This document shows, in pieces, positions 1-9,331 of a DNA stretch of 64,000 bases. Under the pieces are notes generated by a model, which made no database searches, was not told the DNA's origin, and saw only the letters and a list, made by a program, of their open reading frames with translations. Position 1 is the stretch's first letter, and each line of letters opens with the position of its first letter. The DNA comes from CAYRFQ01 sp964423615. Lineage in GTDB: Bacteria > Planctomycetota > Planctomycetia > Gemmatales > Gemmataceae. Both the position numbers and the translations under genes were made by a program. The DNA lies in NCBI GenBank assembly GCA_964423615.1, contig CAYRFQ010000036.1, forward strand, positions 3,394 through 67,393, given 5' to 3'.

Positions 1-1467
1 TGTCGAGATTTTGTCTTTTGTCGTGAAGAAAGGTGCTTCCACGATGGCCGTCAGCGTCTGACTTGTTCTTAAACTCGTGGCGTCACTGACGACTTTGCCG
101 TTCATCAGGGCCAACGCCTGAAGAATCGAGGTCTGCGTAGTAGTCGGGTAATCCGTCCGTTTGAAGTCTGCAAGGAATCGTGCACGAGGAGTGCTCCGAT
201 TGAACAAGACATAACGAGTGCGACCAGAGGAAATCGCCTGGTATCCCGTTGCCTGGACAAGACTGTCGAAGAGTTGTTCAGGCGTCATGGCTTTCACTGA
301 CATCCGGGCAAACAGCCGTGGGTCCTCTTGAGATTTGTGGCTCAACTTGCTCGTGCGTTGATAAGTCTCGCTCAGCATGATGGCTTTTACGATGTACTGA
401 ATGTCGAAGTCATGGCGGACGAACTGGTCAGCTAGAGCGTCGAGCAACTTGGGGTGACTGGGTGGGTTTGCCTCACCGGCTTCCTCGTCCACAGGATCGA
501 CGATGCCAATTCCGAACAAATGGGCCCACAGTCGATTCACTGTATTGCGAGCAAAGTAGGGATTCTTGGGAGAAGTGATCCACTCGGCCAACACTGCTTG
601 CGGTGACGATCCTTGATCGAGTCTGGGAGCCTCTCCGTTCAAGAATTTCGCTTCGACCACCGTACCCGTTTTGGGAATCTTGATCTTGCCTGGGTAGGGT
701 ACCGGAATTTTTTGCTGTCCTAGTCGAACAACGGGAGTTCGTGAGACTGACGAAAAGAAGGCTGCGAACTCCCAAAAATGCTTGCGTTCCCACTTCGCGA
801 ACGGATGGTCGTGGCACTGAGCGCAGTCGATACGAACTCCAAGAAAGACTTTTGCGGTCGTGGCCGCGACGAGTTCGGGCTTCCTCTCGTTCGCGAAATA
901 AAAGGCCTGAACCCCGAAGTTCGTTCGCAAGGGTGAAGGACCGCGTCCTTGATAGGCCTGTGTTCCGGTGGAACTCAGCAACTCCCGCACTATTTTGTCA
1001 TACCCAACATTCGACCGTAGCTTCGTCTCAAGCCATTTCTCGAATTGAGGTCGATAGGCTTGGTAGCGAACATTACTTGTGGCGGGCAGTATGATGTCAC
1101 GGAAGGTATTCCCAAAGTGGGACACATAGCGTCCGCTCCCCAAAAGTTCGTTGATGATCCTTTCCCGCTTGTTCGGCTTCTTCTCGGCAAGGAACGCCCG
1201 CACCTCCGAAACGCGAGGTATGCGCCCGGTCAGATCAAGATACACACGTCGAAGAAACTCAGTGTCCTGGGCGATGGATGCGGGCTTGACTGTGTTGGCC
1301 TTCCACTGGGTAGTGACCGTGCGATCGATCAGTTTGGCGAGCTCTTGGACCGCTAGAGTTTTCGTTTCCGGATGTGATTTGGTCGATTTCGTTTCAGCCA
1401 GTGTCGGTCCGACCGAGACGAATAGACCCAAGCTGGCTAAGAATAAACCCACGAGCGAACGCTTCAT
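1..1467 (-). CDS. DUF1549/DUF1553 domain protein, 3' end outside window
   Basis: An exported protein of the family called planctomycete PSD1/DUF1549-DUF1553, of unknown biochemical role. The window holds 489 codons from the ATG; the stop lies beyond base 1. The N-terminus is a signal peptide (MKRSLVGLFLASLGLF, then a small-residue cleavage region ending TLA). The DUF1549 hallmark CAQCHDHPF sits near residues 213-221, and the DUF1553 part follows (VNRLWAHLFGIGIVDP, then LSETYQRTS). The CxxCH in the hallmark resembles a haem-binding motif, but it is a conserved feature of this family and haem binding is not established. The start is set by AAGGGG six bases upstream. These proteins usually sit next to a DUF1501 gene; here a DUF1501 gene occurs only at 13.4 kb, so the usual partner may lie left of the window. 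Confidence 0.93.
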   Translation of the reverse strand, partial: MKRSLVGLFLASLGLFVSVGPTLAETKSTKSHPETKTLAVQELAKLIDRTVTTQWKANTVKPASIAQDTEFLRRVYLDLTGRIPRVSEVRAFLAEKKPNKRERIINELLGSGRYVSHFGNTFRDIILPATSNVRYQAYRPQFEKWLETKLRSNVGYDKIVRELLSSTGTQAYQGRGPSPLRTNFGVQAFYFANERKPELVAATTAKVFLGVRIDCAQCHDHPFAKWERKHFWEFAAFFSSVSRTPVVRLGQQKIPVPYPGKIKIPKTGTVVEAKFLNGEAPRLDQGSSPQAVLAEWITSPKNPYFARNTVNRLWAHLFGIGIVDPVDEEAGEANPPSHPKLLDALADQFVRHDFDIQYIVKAIMLSETYQRTSKLSHKSQEDPRLFARMSVKAMTPEQLFDSLVQATGYQAISSGRTRYVLFNRSTPRARFLADFKRTDYPTTTQTSILQALALMNGKVVSDATSLRTSQTLTAIVEAPFFTTKDKIST

Positions 1468-1807
1468 GGTAACCCCTTCATGTTGCGTGTTGTTGCCGCC
1501 AAGCAGGCGTGTTTTGCCAGATGGTCCTTTACAACCAGTCAGCAAGAACGACCAGGTCGGAGCAGAGTCTACCACGGGACAAAGAGACTTCGTTCCTCGC
1601 TTATAAAAACTCCTTCAGTCTATATTTCTAACACGATTTCTCTCAAATAGCATCTTCCCTCAGGCTTTGGTTGTTCCAAGATCGTTCGAACAATCGAAGA
1701 ACCATGGACACGAATCTGCCTTTGGGTATTGCGTAAAAAGCACTTGATCACACCTGGTTCTTTGAATATCGACGATTGGAACTCCAACTTGGTTTGCCCT
1801 CGAAATC
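1468..1807. other. intergenic, no gene seen
   Basis: This is 340 bases between two leftward genes. Short open frames here show no family motif and no ribosome binding site. It should carry the promoter of the DUF1549 gene, but I see no convincing -35/-10 pair and no clear terminator for the SDR gene. Confidence 0.5.
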
Positions 1808-2626
1808 TTAGTCCGAGGCCGTGATCTGTTCGGGGCGAGTCTGCGATTTGGGAGCGCTCGGTTCCTGTTGAATCATCTTGACGACTCGTTGATAAACGAA
1901 CCAATCCGGTAACCACCGCAACAACTGGATCAACCAGGTCGTCTGCCACGGAAAATTGTAGACTTTCGCTTTCCGTTTTAGTGCCTTGATGATTTTCCTC
2001 GCCGCTTTTTCCGGAGACATAAGAAAGGGCAGGGTGTAGCGAAAGCGATCCACCATTCGCGTGTCGATGAATCCAGGACAAACTGTGGTGACTGCGACTT
2101 TGTGGCCTCGAAGTTGAATCCGCAACCCTTCCAGATAAAGGTTCACTCCCGCTTTGGCTGCACAGTAGCCGGAATGGCCCGGTAACCCCTTGTAGGACGC
2201 AAGACTGGAAATGGCCGTGATGTGTCCAGTTCGTCGTTCCATCATTTCGGGTAAAACGGCTTCAATCGAGTAAATCACTCCAAGCAAATTCACTCGTACA
2301 ATATTTTCGACATGATCAATATTACTCTGGTCCAGGTAGGTAGGTCCAGCAAGTCCTGCATTGGCAATCAACAAATCGACGGGCCCTAGCTGATCCCGCA
2401 ACACACCCAGAGCGACCTTAATTTCGTCTCGATTGGTGACGTCACCCGTCACGTAACAGGCCGTCCCACCCGAACCTTGTATCTGCGTAGCGAGCTTTTC
2501 GAGTTTGTTGACGCGTCGGGCCAGGAGCCCAACCTTGGCCCCTTGGCTAGCGAGTTGCTCAGCTAGACACCAACCAATTCCGCTCGATGCCCCAGTTATC
2601 AACACCACTTTGTTCGCAAACGACAT
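1808..2626 (-). CDS. SDR family NAD(P)-dependent oxidoreductase
   Basis: A classical short-chain dehydrogenase of 272 residues, presumably cytoplasmic. The cofactor motif TGASSGIG is at residues 11-18, NAG at 89-91, the catalytic serine at 140-141 and YCAAK at 154-158 (Tyr154, Lys158), so the active site is complete. The stretch after the PG motif (PGFIDT) resembles SDRs acting on lipids or long alcohols, but the substrate cannot be read from sequence. The C-terminus has a hydrophobic, Trp-rich stretch (residues about 225-245) that could touch a membrane, followed by a polar tail. AGGAAGGG lies about eight bases before the ATG. The gene stands alone between two sizeable gaps. Confidence 0.93.
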   Translation of the reverse strand: MSFANKVVLITGASSGIGWCLAEQLASQGAKVGLLARRVNKLEKLATQIQGSGGTACYVTGDVTNRDEIKVALGVLRDQLGPVDLLIANAGLAGPTYLDQSNIDHVENIVRVNLLGVIYSIEAVLPEMMERRTGHITAISSLASYKGLPGHSGYCAAKAGVNLYLEGLRIQLRGHKVAVTTVCPGFIDTRMVDRFRYTLPFLMSPEKAARKIIKALKRKAKVYNFPWQTTWLIQLLRWLPDWFVYQRVVKMIQQEPSAPKSQTRPEQITASD

Positions 2627-3237
2627 GCAAAACCCTTCCTTTGGTCGCTTCGGTATTCCAGTACAATGGCCCGTTTCACCGGTCCTTGTAGAGAGCTAGT
2701 GTCTCGATCATCGGTTCAACCAAACCTCCGGCAACTGCAAGTCGTCTCTTCAACTCCCAGAAATCCCCGAATTGGAACAGTCCGACATAAGCACAAGACG
2801 GCTACGGGCGCCAGGACCGGTTGTGATTCTGCCGTTCCTGTGCGAAGATAATGCAGACCGTCAACAGGATCAGCTGTAGGTATGGCATACTTATAAGGAG
2901 TTCGGACTGCGTCAGCAACTAAGTTGTCGCATTCCAGATGGGTTTGTAGACGGGGATTGCCACTTCCAGAACTTCGTGCCGTCCTTGGCTGGACCGATCA
3001 CCAAGGGTCAGAAGTAGGCGATTTTCAAGTCGCAAATGATTGAAAAATTCCTGCGGCGGCGAAAATTACTTGTGATTGTCTTGTTCTTTGGAACGTTGCA
3101 AGGAAACCCCGTTGCCCAAGCGCTAGCCGGCAAAACGACCCAACGGATCAAGTGCCGCAGACAACAGCGCAACACAGAACTCCTGGAAAAAATCGAACAA
3201 CACATCAGGTCACTGCATCTTCTTGAGAGGTCGCACC
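2627..3237. other. divergent intergenic region, no gene supported
   Basis: These 611 bases lie between the leftward SDR gene and the rightward subtilase-like gene, so both promoters should be here. An open frame from 3036 begins with a signal-peptide-like stretch (MIEKFLRRRKLLVIVLFFG), but it has no ribosome binding site and runs out of frame across the subtilase start, so I do not call it. No strong hairpin or tandem repeat was seen. Confidence 0.45.
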
Positions 3238-6200
3238 ATGTCGCGTCAACCCTTTGGCCCAACACAACGCGGCCGTTCCAACAAACGAATTGTGAGTTAC
3301 AAACGCATCCGCTTATACCTGACTGTTCTCTTCATCGCATTTCTGTCGGTGCGTTCCACGACCGCGTCAGCCCAGACATCAGAAGCTCCGCGTCCAACTC
3401 GACCTCCCGTTCCCACCAAGTACTTTACGACATTTCGTTATCGGATCACTTCGTCCCGTGATCAACACGTTGCTCAGTTCGACAAAATGGTTCGAGCTTT
3501 GAAAGGAGTCGGTTTTCAGTTCGAGCCACCCCTCTCGGATTTGCCGAACACGATCCGGGAAGATCAAGCCATCGACACATTGACAGGATACATATCCGGG
3601 GAAAAGGCTCTCCAACTACTGCAGATCCCGAGAATCGCGTCTGTTCGACTTCGACCCGCCGACTTTCCCCTTCCCGGGGATCCTGCCAAACGGGTGATGG
3701 TCGAACTGGACCTGGCGTGGGGGTTTGCCCCCGAACAACAACGCGAGTTCTTGGATCAGATGCGAGCCTTGCTCGATGTCTTTCGCTTCAACGAGAGCAT
3801 CGGTTACGATCATCGAGGAATCACAGGCCAACCGTTTACGCGTATCCGAGGAACCATTCCGGTCGGACTCCTCGACACGATCCTCAAGGACGTTCGCCGT
3901 CAGCCCACGAACTGGTTCAGTCCCGTGATCGCTTTCGAAACGCTCCCCTCGCTCTTGCGATCGACGAACCCGATTCCGCTCATCAAGGTGCTCAAAGATA
4001 GTGATCCCCCGGAACCACTACCATTCTTCCGCCCCAGGGGAGCGACGCCAAAGAACCCAGCCGGCCTTCCGGACTTTAGCAAAATCGACGACCGACTCTG
4101 GAATAACATCACCGGACCTCTTTGGGCCAAACGATTGACCGACCTCAAACCTTTGAGAATCGAGTTGATCATGACGGTCCCTCCAACTGGAACGAACTGG
4201 CGTAACGTTCTGGAAGAAACCGCACCCCGGTTGGTCATCGAAGGCCAAGTTGGGAATCTCGTGACGGCTACCTTCGGCGAAATCCGAGAAGAGTCCGGGA
4301 AATTCATCGCTCCGCGACTGCGTGGTGCGCCGGAGCAAATCAAGGCGCTCTCGACACTCGAGATGGTCTCTACGATTCGCCTTCCGGAAAGCCCTGCCAA
4401 CGGCACCGTAAGCTCGGTCGAGTACGGAGCCAACAATGAAAAAGTCCTTGTAAAATCGGGATTGAAAGCATTCCACGCCAAAGGGCACACCGGTAAAGGC
4501 ATCCGGATAGCCATTCTGGATACTGACTTCCGAAACTACGAAAAATTGATCGCCGAGAACAAGTTGCCGAAATCGACGATCCTCGTTGACTTAACAACAG
4601 AGCGAAATCGCACCGTCCAACCTGAGCCGTACCTGGGTCGACCTGACGTAACCGGACACGGCACGCAGTGTGCGTTCGCGGCAGCATTGGCGGCGCCCGA
4701 AGCCGAGATCCTACTGGTCCGTTTGGCCCATGACGACCCCACCATGCTCAAAACGTTTTTTGACTATGCTGCTGGTCGAACTTTGATGTCAGAGTATCTC
4801 TCCAGACAATCGAGCACTTTCGAGCAAGAAGCCAACTCGTTGCAGTTGCGAGCCCAAGCGCTCAAAGTCGAGAAAAAAGTTGCTCTGGAGACATTCAAGG
4901 ACGAAGAAGAGTTAAAAAAGCGTTACTATTACCTCGGACGAATTCGCCCGTGGGTGCTCACTCCACGCGAGTGGTACTTCCACCGGCAAAACGTTTACGA
5001 CCGAGACGAGGCCATTTACAAGAAAAAGGTAGCCTCATTCTATCGACAACTCGAATCGGTGAAGCAACTCAGAAATCTCGACATTATCTCCTCTTCGTTA
5101 GTGTGGAACGATGCCTACGCTTTGGCGAGAGGCAGTGCCATCACCGAGTTGATCGACCAAAACGTCCGTCGTGTGATATTGCCGAAAGACCTCCGCAACT
5201 GCAATAAGCGTGCTGGTCGGTTGCTTGCCACTGATGCTGACTCGAATGGCGACGATTCTCGTCCGTTGTGGTTTCAATCTGTCGGTAATGCCGCTGGCCA
5301 AACTTGGAACGGCCGGTTCCTCGATTTCGACAAAAACGGAGTGATGGAATTCCGAGACCCAGAGGATACTCCACAGGAGTCCAAGAATCCTTTACCAAAA
5401 GGAAGTTGGACACGTGAATTGAACTTTATCCAATGGAAACAGTTCACGAAACAAGCCACATCCCAATTGCCCGGTGACAAGACACGGTATCGTGTTTCTC
5501 TACAGTGGAACGAACCCCACGCCGCGGATTATTTCTTCCGTTCCGGAGAAAACGACTTCTATCGATTTCCACTTGCGGGGCTTCGAGTTGTCGTATTGCG
5601 ACAGCGAGATCCATCGGGGAAGATCTTCCCATCGGACGACTTCGAGGTGGTTGCCAGATCAGATGCCTCTCCAACGCCGTATGACTACTACTCCAGTTCT
5701 CCGTCTTGGGTGCAACGGCTCAACTACCGACGTTCATCGGCAACGTATTCGTTGCGAGCCGAGTGGGTGGCCGATAAGGACGATCGATACGCCGTGCGAA
5801 TCGAACGTCAACTGCCTACCAAGTGGTTGATCGACTTCGGGAACAACGCCCGCACACTTCGGTACAACAAGATCACCAACTTGGTGCCAACAGGGTTGTT
5901 GCCGGTCATAATCAAGGACGTTCCTGGGCACGGTCCCAAAGTCGTCACTCCGACGTTGCCCAAAATCGAACGCCAATGGGAACTGAATGTGCGACTGCAT
6001 GTGCGTGCCATAGATGGTCCGCATGCGAAAAAAGGACGACCAATATGGCAGCACTATTCCACACCACTCGGCACCATCGGGGTGCCTGGCGACGGGCAAG
6101 GATCGATCCCAGTCGGCGCCGTCGACCTTGAAGGTAAACCGCAAGACTACAGTTCCCCAGGCCCCCCCGTGGGGATGGACTTGGTCAAAAGTCCTCGCGT

Positions 6201-6357
6201 TTTTGGATTCGATTCTATTGGGATCGACGGTAAGGGAACAGGACCAGCCTTCGGTAGTAACATGGCGACTCCCTTTGTCGCGGGCATGGCAGCCAGCATC
6301 TTGAGTTCCGGCCAGAACAAACAGGAACTCTACCAGAAACTCAAGGGCAGACCATAA
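3238..6357 (+). CDS. large exported subtilase (S8)-like protein, nucleophile position Asn
   Basis: A 1039-residue exported protein with a split subtilisin domain. After a signal peptide (hydrophobic core YLTVLFIAFLSV, cleavage near SAQ) there is a long N-terminal region. The Asp motif IAILDTD follows (Asp428), then the His motif GHGTQ (His474). An oxyanion-type GN lies near residue 684 (SVGNAAG), and the C-terminal motif is GSNMATP. Aligned on MATP, the catalytic serine position is Asn1008 (AAC at 6259-6261), so hydrolase activity is doubtful. His and the Ser-equivalent are about 530 residues apart, far more than in ordinary subtilases. The insert holds charged helical sequence and an EF-hand-like loop, DFDKNGVMEFRD. 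The ATG at 3238 is preferred over an upstream in-frame TTG because AGAGG precedes it at good spacing. It could be a pseudoprotease with a binding or structural role. Confidence 0.85.
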   Translation: MSRQPFGPTQRGRSNKRIVSYKRIRLYLTVLFIAFLSVRSTTASAQTSEAPRPTRPPVPTKYFTTFRYRITSSRDQHVAQFDKMVRALKGVGFQFEPPLSDLPNTIREDQAIDTLTGYISGEKALQLLQIPRIASVRLRPADFPLPGDPAKRVMVELDLAWGFAPEQQREFLDQMRALLDVFRFNESIGYDHRGITGQPFTRIRGTIPVGLLDTILKDVRRQPTNWFSPVIAFETLPSLLRSTNPIPLIKVLKDSDPPEPLPFFRPRGATPKNPAGLPDFSKIDDRLWNNITGPLWAKRLTDLKPLRIELIMTVPPTGTNWRNVLEETAPRLVIEGQVGNLVTATFGEIREESGKFIAPRLRGAPEQIKALSTLEMVSTIRLPESPANGTVSSVEYGANNEKVLVKSGLKAFHAKGHTGKGIRIAILDTDFRNYEKLIAENKLPKSTILVDLTTERNRTVQPEPYLGRPDVTGHGTQCAFAAALAAPEAEILLVRLAHDDPTMLKTFFDYAAGRTLMSEYLSRQSSTFEQEANSLQLRAQALKVEKKVALETFKDEEELKKRYYYLGRIRPWVLTPREWYFHRQNVYDRDEAIYKKKVASFYRQLESVKQLRNLDIISSSLVWNDAYALARGSAITELIDQNVRRVILPKDLRNCNKRAGRLLATDADSNGDDSRPLWFQSVGNAAGQTWNGRFLDFDKNGVMEFRDPEDTPQESKNPLPKGSWTRELNFIQWKQFTKQATSQLPGDKTRYRVSLQWNEPHAADYFFRSGENDFYRFPLAGLRVVVLRQRDPSGKIFPSDDFEVVARSDASPTPYDYYSSSPSWVQRLNYRRSSATYSLRAEWVADKDDRYAVRIERQLPTKWLIDFGNNARTLRYNKITNLVPTGLLPVIIKDVPGHGPKVVTPTLPKIERQWELNVRLHVRAIDGPHAKKGRPIWQHYSTPLGTIGVPGDGQGSIPVGAVDLEGKPQDYSSPGPPVGMDLVKSPRVFGFDSIGIDGKGTGPAFGSNMATPFVAGMAASILSSGQNKQELYQKLKGRP

Positions 6358-6478
6358 TTCCGATTCTCATGGTCATCCGTACGATTTGCCTGTTCGAAAA
6401 ACACGTGCTAGCTTTTTGGTGGATAGGGAAACGCAAGAAGCCGTCGAGCAAACAAACCTCATTCTCCTGAAAGCAGAG

Positions 6479-6967
6479 ATGTTGATAGCACAGCTAGTTC
6501 CGTTTGCAGGGTACTCATTGGTTCACCTTGCGATTGCGGCCAGCACGGGCGTCTGCATCGGTGTGTTAGCACTGTTCGCGGGTAAATCCATTTTACACCC
6601 CCATTCGAACAGTGCCAAAGACTCCGAAGATTCCACGCGGGCGGATTTCGGAATGGAGAGCCGAGAGAAACGTTTGGCCCACAGACGCCAAGGTCGAACG
6701 GTAGACATCTCGATCACAGACTTGGATCGACATGCAGAGCCAATTAACGGCTGGATCATCGACAGATCGACCGGTGGCGTGAAGTTTTGCGCCCCACAAG
6801 GGTGGGACGTCGGAAAACTCCTTTGTGTCCGCGTTGCCCACATTGGCGAAGCCATGCCCTGGATCGAAGTTCGCGTCAAGCACTGTCGACACACCGCGAA
6901 AGGTTGGGAAGTTGGGTGTCAATTCCTCCACCCGTTGACCTGGAATATTCTCCTGGCCTTTGGATAA
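6479..6967 (+). CDS. membrane-anchored PilZ domain protein
   Basis: A likely cyclic-di-GMP receptor. The first 36 residues are hydrophobic and form a membrane anchor (LVHLAIAASTGVCIGVLALF). A short linker is followed by a PilZ domain. Both ligand motifs are intact: RxxxR at residues 69-73 (RRQGR) and DxSxxG at 95-100 (DRSTGG). The domain continues to a typical closing strand (GWEVGCQFL). The start is uncertain: the frame is open back to a TTG at 6386 and a GTG at 6419, neither with a ribosome binding site. I chose the only ATG, which places the anchor at the N-terminus. It follows the subtilase-like gene by about 120 bases on the same strand and may be co-transcribed, though no shared function is evident. 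Confidence 0.82.
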   Translation: MLIAQLVPFAGYSLVHLAIAASTGVCIGVLALFAGKSILHPHSNSAKDSEDSTRADFGMESREKRLAHRRQGRTVDISITDLDRHAEPINGWIIDRSTGGVKFCAPQGWDVGKLLCVRVAHIGEAMPWIEVRVKHCRHTAKGWEVGCQFLHPLTWNILLAFG

Positions 6968-7005
6968 CCGTTCCCTTTCGATGAAAACAGTGAGCCTATT
7001 GCCCT

Positions 7006-7041
7006 CGCCTGGTTGATGATTGTAAGATAATCAGCCAGGCG
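7006..7041 (+). terminator. hairpin after the PilZ gene
   Basis: A 12-bp stem (CGCCTGGTTGAT with ATCAGCCAGGCG, one G-T pair) with an 11-12-base loop, followed by GGGGTTT. The T tract is short, so this is a plausible but not strong intrinsic terminator. Confidence 0.55.
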
Positions 7042-7165
7042 GGGGTTTACGTGTTCTTGTGCATCGTTGATCAATTTGGCCCCACTTCCTAAACCAAGCT
7101 TTCTCAACTCCGTCTGAATGCTGGTCTTTCTTCTGTTCGCTTTTTTTCTTCAACTGTGATGTTCC

Positions 7166-8116
7166 ATGCTTGTCGGTCGTCTTGCACCATCCCCAACGGG
7201 AGCCCAACACGTCGGAAATGCACGGACGTATCTGATCACCTGGTTATCAGTCCGGTCTCGAGGTGGTCAAATTCGGTTGCGAATCGAAGACATTGATTCT
7301 CCACGAACCAAAAAAGGGGCGACGGAACAGATCTTCGAGGATTTTCGTTGGCTTGGACTCGATTGGGATGGCGAGCCAGTCGTTCAAACTCAACGTCGCC
7401 AGCTATACAACGCCGCCCTTGAGACTCTCAAAACCACTGAGCACATCTATCCTTGCACGTGTTCGCGTAAAGACGTCGAAGAGGCTGCTAGCGCCCCGCA
7501 TGCCGGACACGAAGGCCCGGTTTATCCTGGAACGTGTGCAAATCGAATGAGTGCTGACGCCTACACACTAGATAAACCATATTCCTGGCGGTTCCGGCTC
7601 GGCGAAGATCCAATCATTCGATTTACGGATGGGTATCGCGGGCAAGTTTCCATTCGCTGGGAAGATTTTGGCGGCGATTTCGTCATCTGGAAAAACGACG
7701 GAACACCTGCTTACCAACTCGCCGTTGTGGTCGATGACGCCGACATGGCAATTACAGAAGCAATACGGGGCGATGACCTGATTCCATCCACTCCACGGCA
7801 GCTAATGTTGTACCGTACGCTCGGATTGACTCCTCCAACTTTCGTCCACGTTCCTCTGGTCATCGGAACGGATGGGCGGCGATTGGCCAAGCGGCATGGT
7901 GACACCCGGTTGTCATCACTTCGGGAAGCTGGCGTCATGTCGGAAGCCTTGCTTGGGCTTCTTGCCTGGTCGTGTGGTTGGCTCCCCAGAATCCAAGAAA
8001 TCTCGGCACCCGAGTTGTTACCGTTGTTTCAGTTGGCGTCGATTCCTCGTGAGCCTTTTGTCCTCGAACCGATGTTGTTAGAGCAAATCGGCTACGACGT
8101 GAAAAGCCCAAGGTGA
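7166..8116 (+). CDS. gluQ: glutamyl-Q tRNA(Asp) synthetase
   Basis: Truncated GluRS paralogue that activates glutamate and attaches it to the queuosine base at position 34 of tRNA-Asp. At 316 residues it has the catalytic domain but no anticodon-binding domain, as expected. The class I HIGH-type motif is PSPTGAQHVGNAR (residues 8-20) and the KMSKS-type motif is RLAKRHG near residue 240. The zinc-binding elements specific to this family are present: CTCSR near residue 97 and YPGTC near 120. The ATG at 7166 gives the canonical short N-terminus (MLVGRLAPSPTG). It is a single gene, with a hairpin upstream and a leftward gene downstream. Confidence 0.95.
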   Translation: MLVGRLAPSPTGAQHVGNARTYLITWLSVRSRGGQIRLRIEDIDSPRTKKGATEQIFEDFRWLGLDWDGEPVVQTQRRQLYNAALETLKTTEHIYPCTCSRKDVEEAASAPHAGHEGPVYPGTCANRMSADAYTLDKPYSWRFRLGEDPIIRFTDGYRGQVSIRWEDFGGDFVIWKNDGTPAYQLAVVVDDADMAITEAIRGDDLIPSTPRQLMLYRTLGLTPPTFVHVPLVIGTDGRRLAKRHGDTRLSSLREAGVMSEALLGLLAWSCGWLPRIQEISAPELLPLFQLASIPREPFVLEPMLLEQIGYDVKSPR

Positions 8117-8141
8117 CAAGTACAGTCTGCTGGGCAGTCCT

Positions 8142-9098
8142 TCAGCCTCCCTGACGCACCGTCGTCAACTCTTTACCCAAAACCTCGAAGATCGCTTTGG
8201 TCGCCGCCGTCGCGATCTTTTCGTTCAATTCACCGAACTTTGAGGATACGGATTCACGGATTTCCTTCGGTAATTTTTTCGCCAATTTCCCAGGGAAATG
8301 AAAATATTCGTAGGCAAGAAATCCGACGATCAGCGGAAGGAGAATCCAGACGGCCGGGACATGCGCAATTCCAACCACGGCCAACAATGCCACAAGAGCT
8401 TTTCCGATGGCAGTCTTGATGAGGACCGCAATCCCGACTTTCTTGATTAGGGCCACGATCGCCGCCTTGATGGCGGCCGAGGCCATCACCTTCTGCACCA
8501 CGAGCGTCAGAATTTTCTGCATCGCGATCTTTCCCGCCGTCGTCGCCATCGCCTTGCTAATTCCAGCGATGAGCGCTTTTCCAGTCGACGAAGCCAGGAA
8601 CGTTTTGATTTCGGCAACAGAGGTATCGATCAACACCCCGCTCAACGAGTAGCTCGTATCGACGGACAGAGCCGAATATTCGTGCCGGAGCCAATTCACA
8701 TTTTCCTGGATGCCTGCCCGAACAACCCCCTCTGTGTCAGCCACCGAATGCACTTCAGAGATGATCCCTTCGATAATCGCGTCGGTGACCAACTCGGAGG
8801 AGTAAAAGGAGATGATCTGTTCTTCGATCACTTCCAACACGACCGGCGTCACGGCGCTGTCGACCTTGGCTCCCTGATGCTCCTTCTCTCGCATAAACGC
8901 GAGCAATGCTGCGCCATATTCACGAGAGGCCGCTGGTTCGATCACCTTCGGTGTGCCAAATAACACTCGCATCGACAAAGATTCTTTTGGTGTCATGCCT
9001 CGCAATTTCTCGGCCACGGCATTTTCGAGTTCGTCGAGCAGAACCCCTTTGTGTTTTCCAATGGCTTCTGCAATTTGTTCTGTCTCGAACTCGGACAT
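8142..9098 (-). CDS. hypothetical protein with Ala-rich hydrophobic helices
   Basis: I do not recognise this 318-residue protein. Residues 1-140 look soluble and helical. From about 160 to 245 runs a succession of Ala/Ile/Val/Lys-rich helices with regular glycine (IKAAIVALIKKVGIAVLIK is typical), then a probable membrane helix at about 248-266 (VWILLPLIVGFLAYEYF) and a basic helical tail. There is no signal peptide. This pattern could fit membrane insertion or a membrane-bound oligomer, but that is inference. The reading is supported by GAGG seven bases before the ATG, by length, and by lack of a better frame. It lies downstream of the sigma-factor gene on the same strand, 233 bases away. Confidence 0.75.
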   Translation of the reverse strand: MSEFETEQIAEAIGKHKGVLLDELENAVAEKLRGMTPKESLSMRVLFGTPKVIEPAASREYGAALLAFMREKEHQGAKVDSAVTPVVLEVIEEQIISFYSSELVTDAIIEGIISEVHSVADTEGVVRAGIQENVNWLRHEYSALSVDTSYSLSGVLIDTSVAEIKTFLASSTGKALIAGISKAMATTAGKIAMQKILTLVVQKVMASAAIKAAIVALIKKVGIAVLIKTAIGKALVALLAVVGIAHVPAVWILLPLIVGFLAYEYFHFPGKLAKKLPKEIRESVSSKFGELNEKIATAATKAIFEVLGKELTTVRQGG

Positions 9099-9331
9099 GA
9101 GAATACCTCGGTGCGAGTCGCGGGTAGGTCAGACGCCTTGCGATAGGGCGTGTCGCAAATCTTCTGCGATTATATTGGGCAAACGGCTTTATCCAATGGA
9201 GTCGGGGGGGAAGGGAGTCTTGGAAATTGTCCTCGGCGGTTGCAAGCCATCAGGGAGATGTTTGTCGACTGTTGGCGTGACTCGGATGGCGTGCATGGAA
9301 GCAAATGGCCGAAACCGCCGAGATGAGATGG

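Noticed and set aside
813..845. CxxCH in the DUF1549 protein as a cytochrome c haem site
   Set aside because: CAQCHDHPF is the family hallmark of DUF1549 and there is no other cytochrome feature in the visible part.
3036..3461. Open frame beginning with a signal-peptide-like stretch upstream of the subtilase
   Set aside because: No ribosome binding site. Its last 225 bases run out of phase across the subtilase coding sequence, and the later part reads like a shadow frame.
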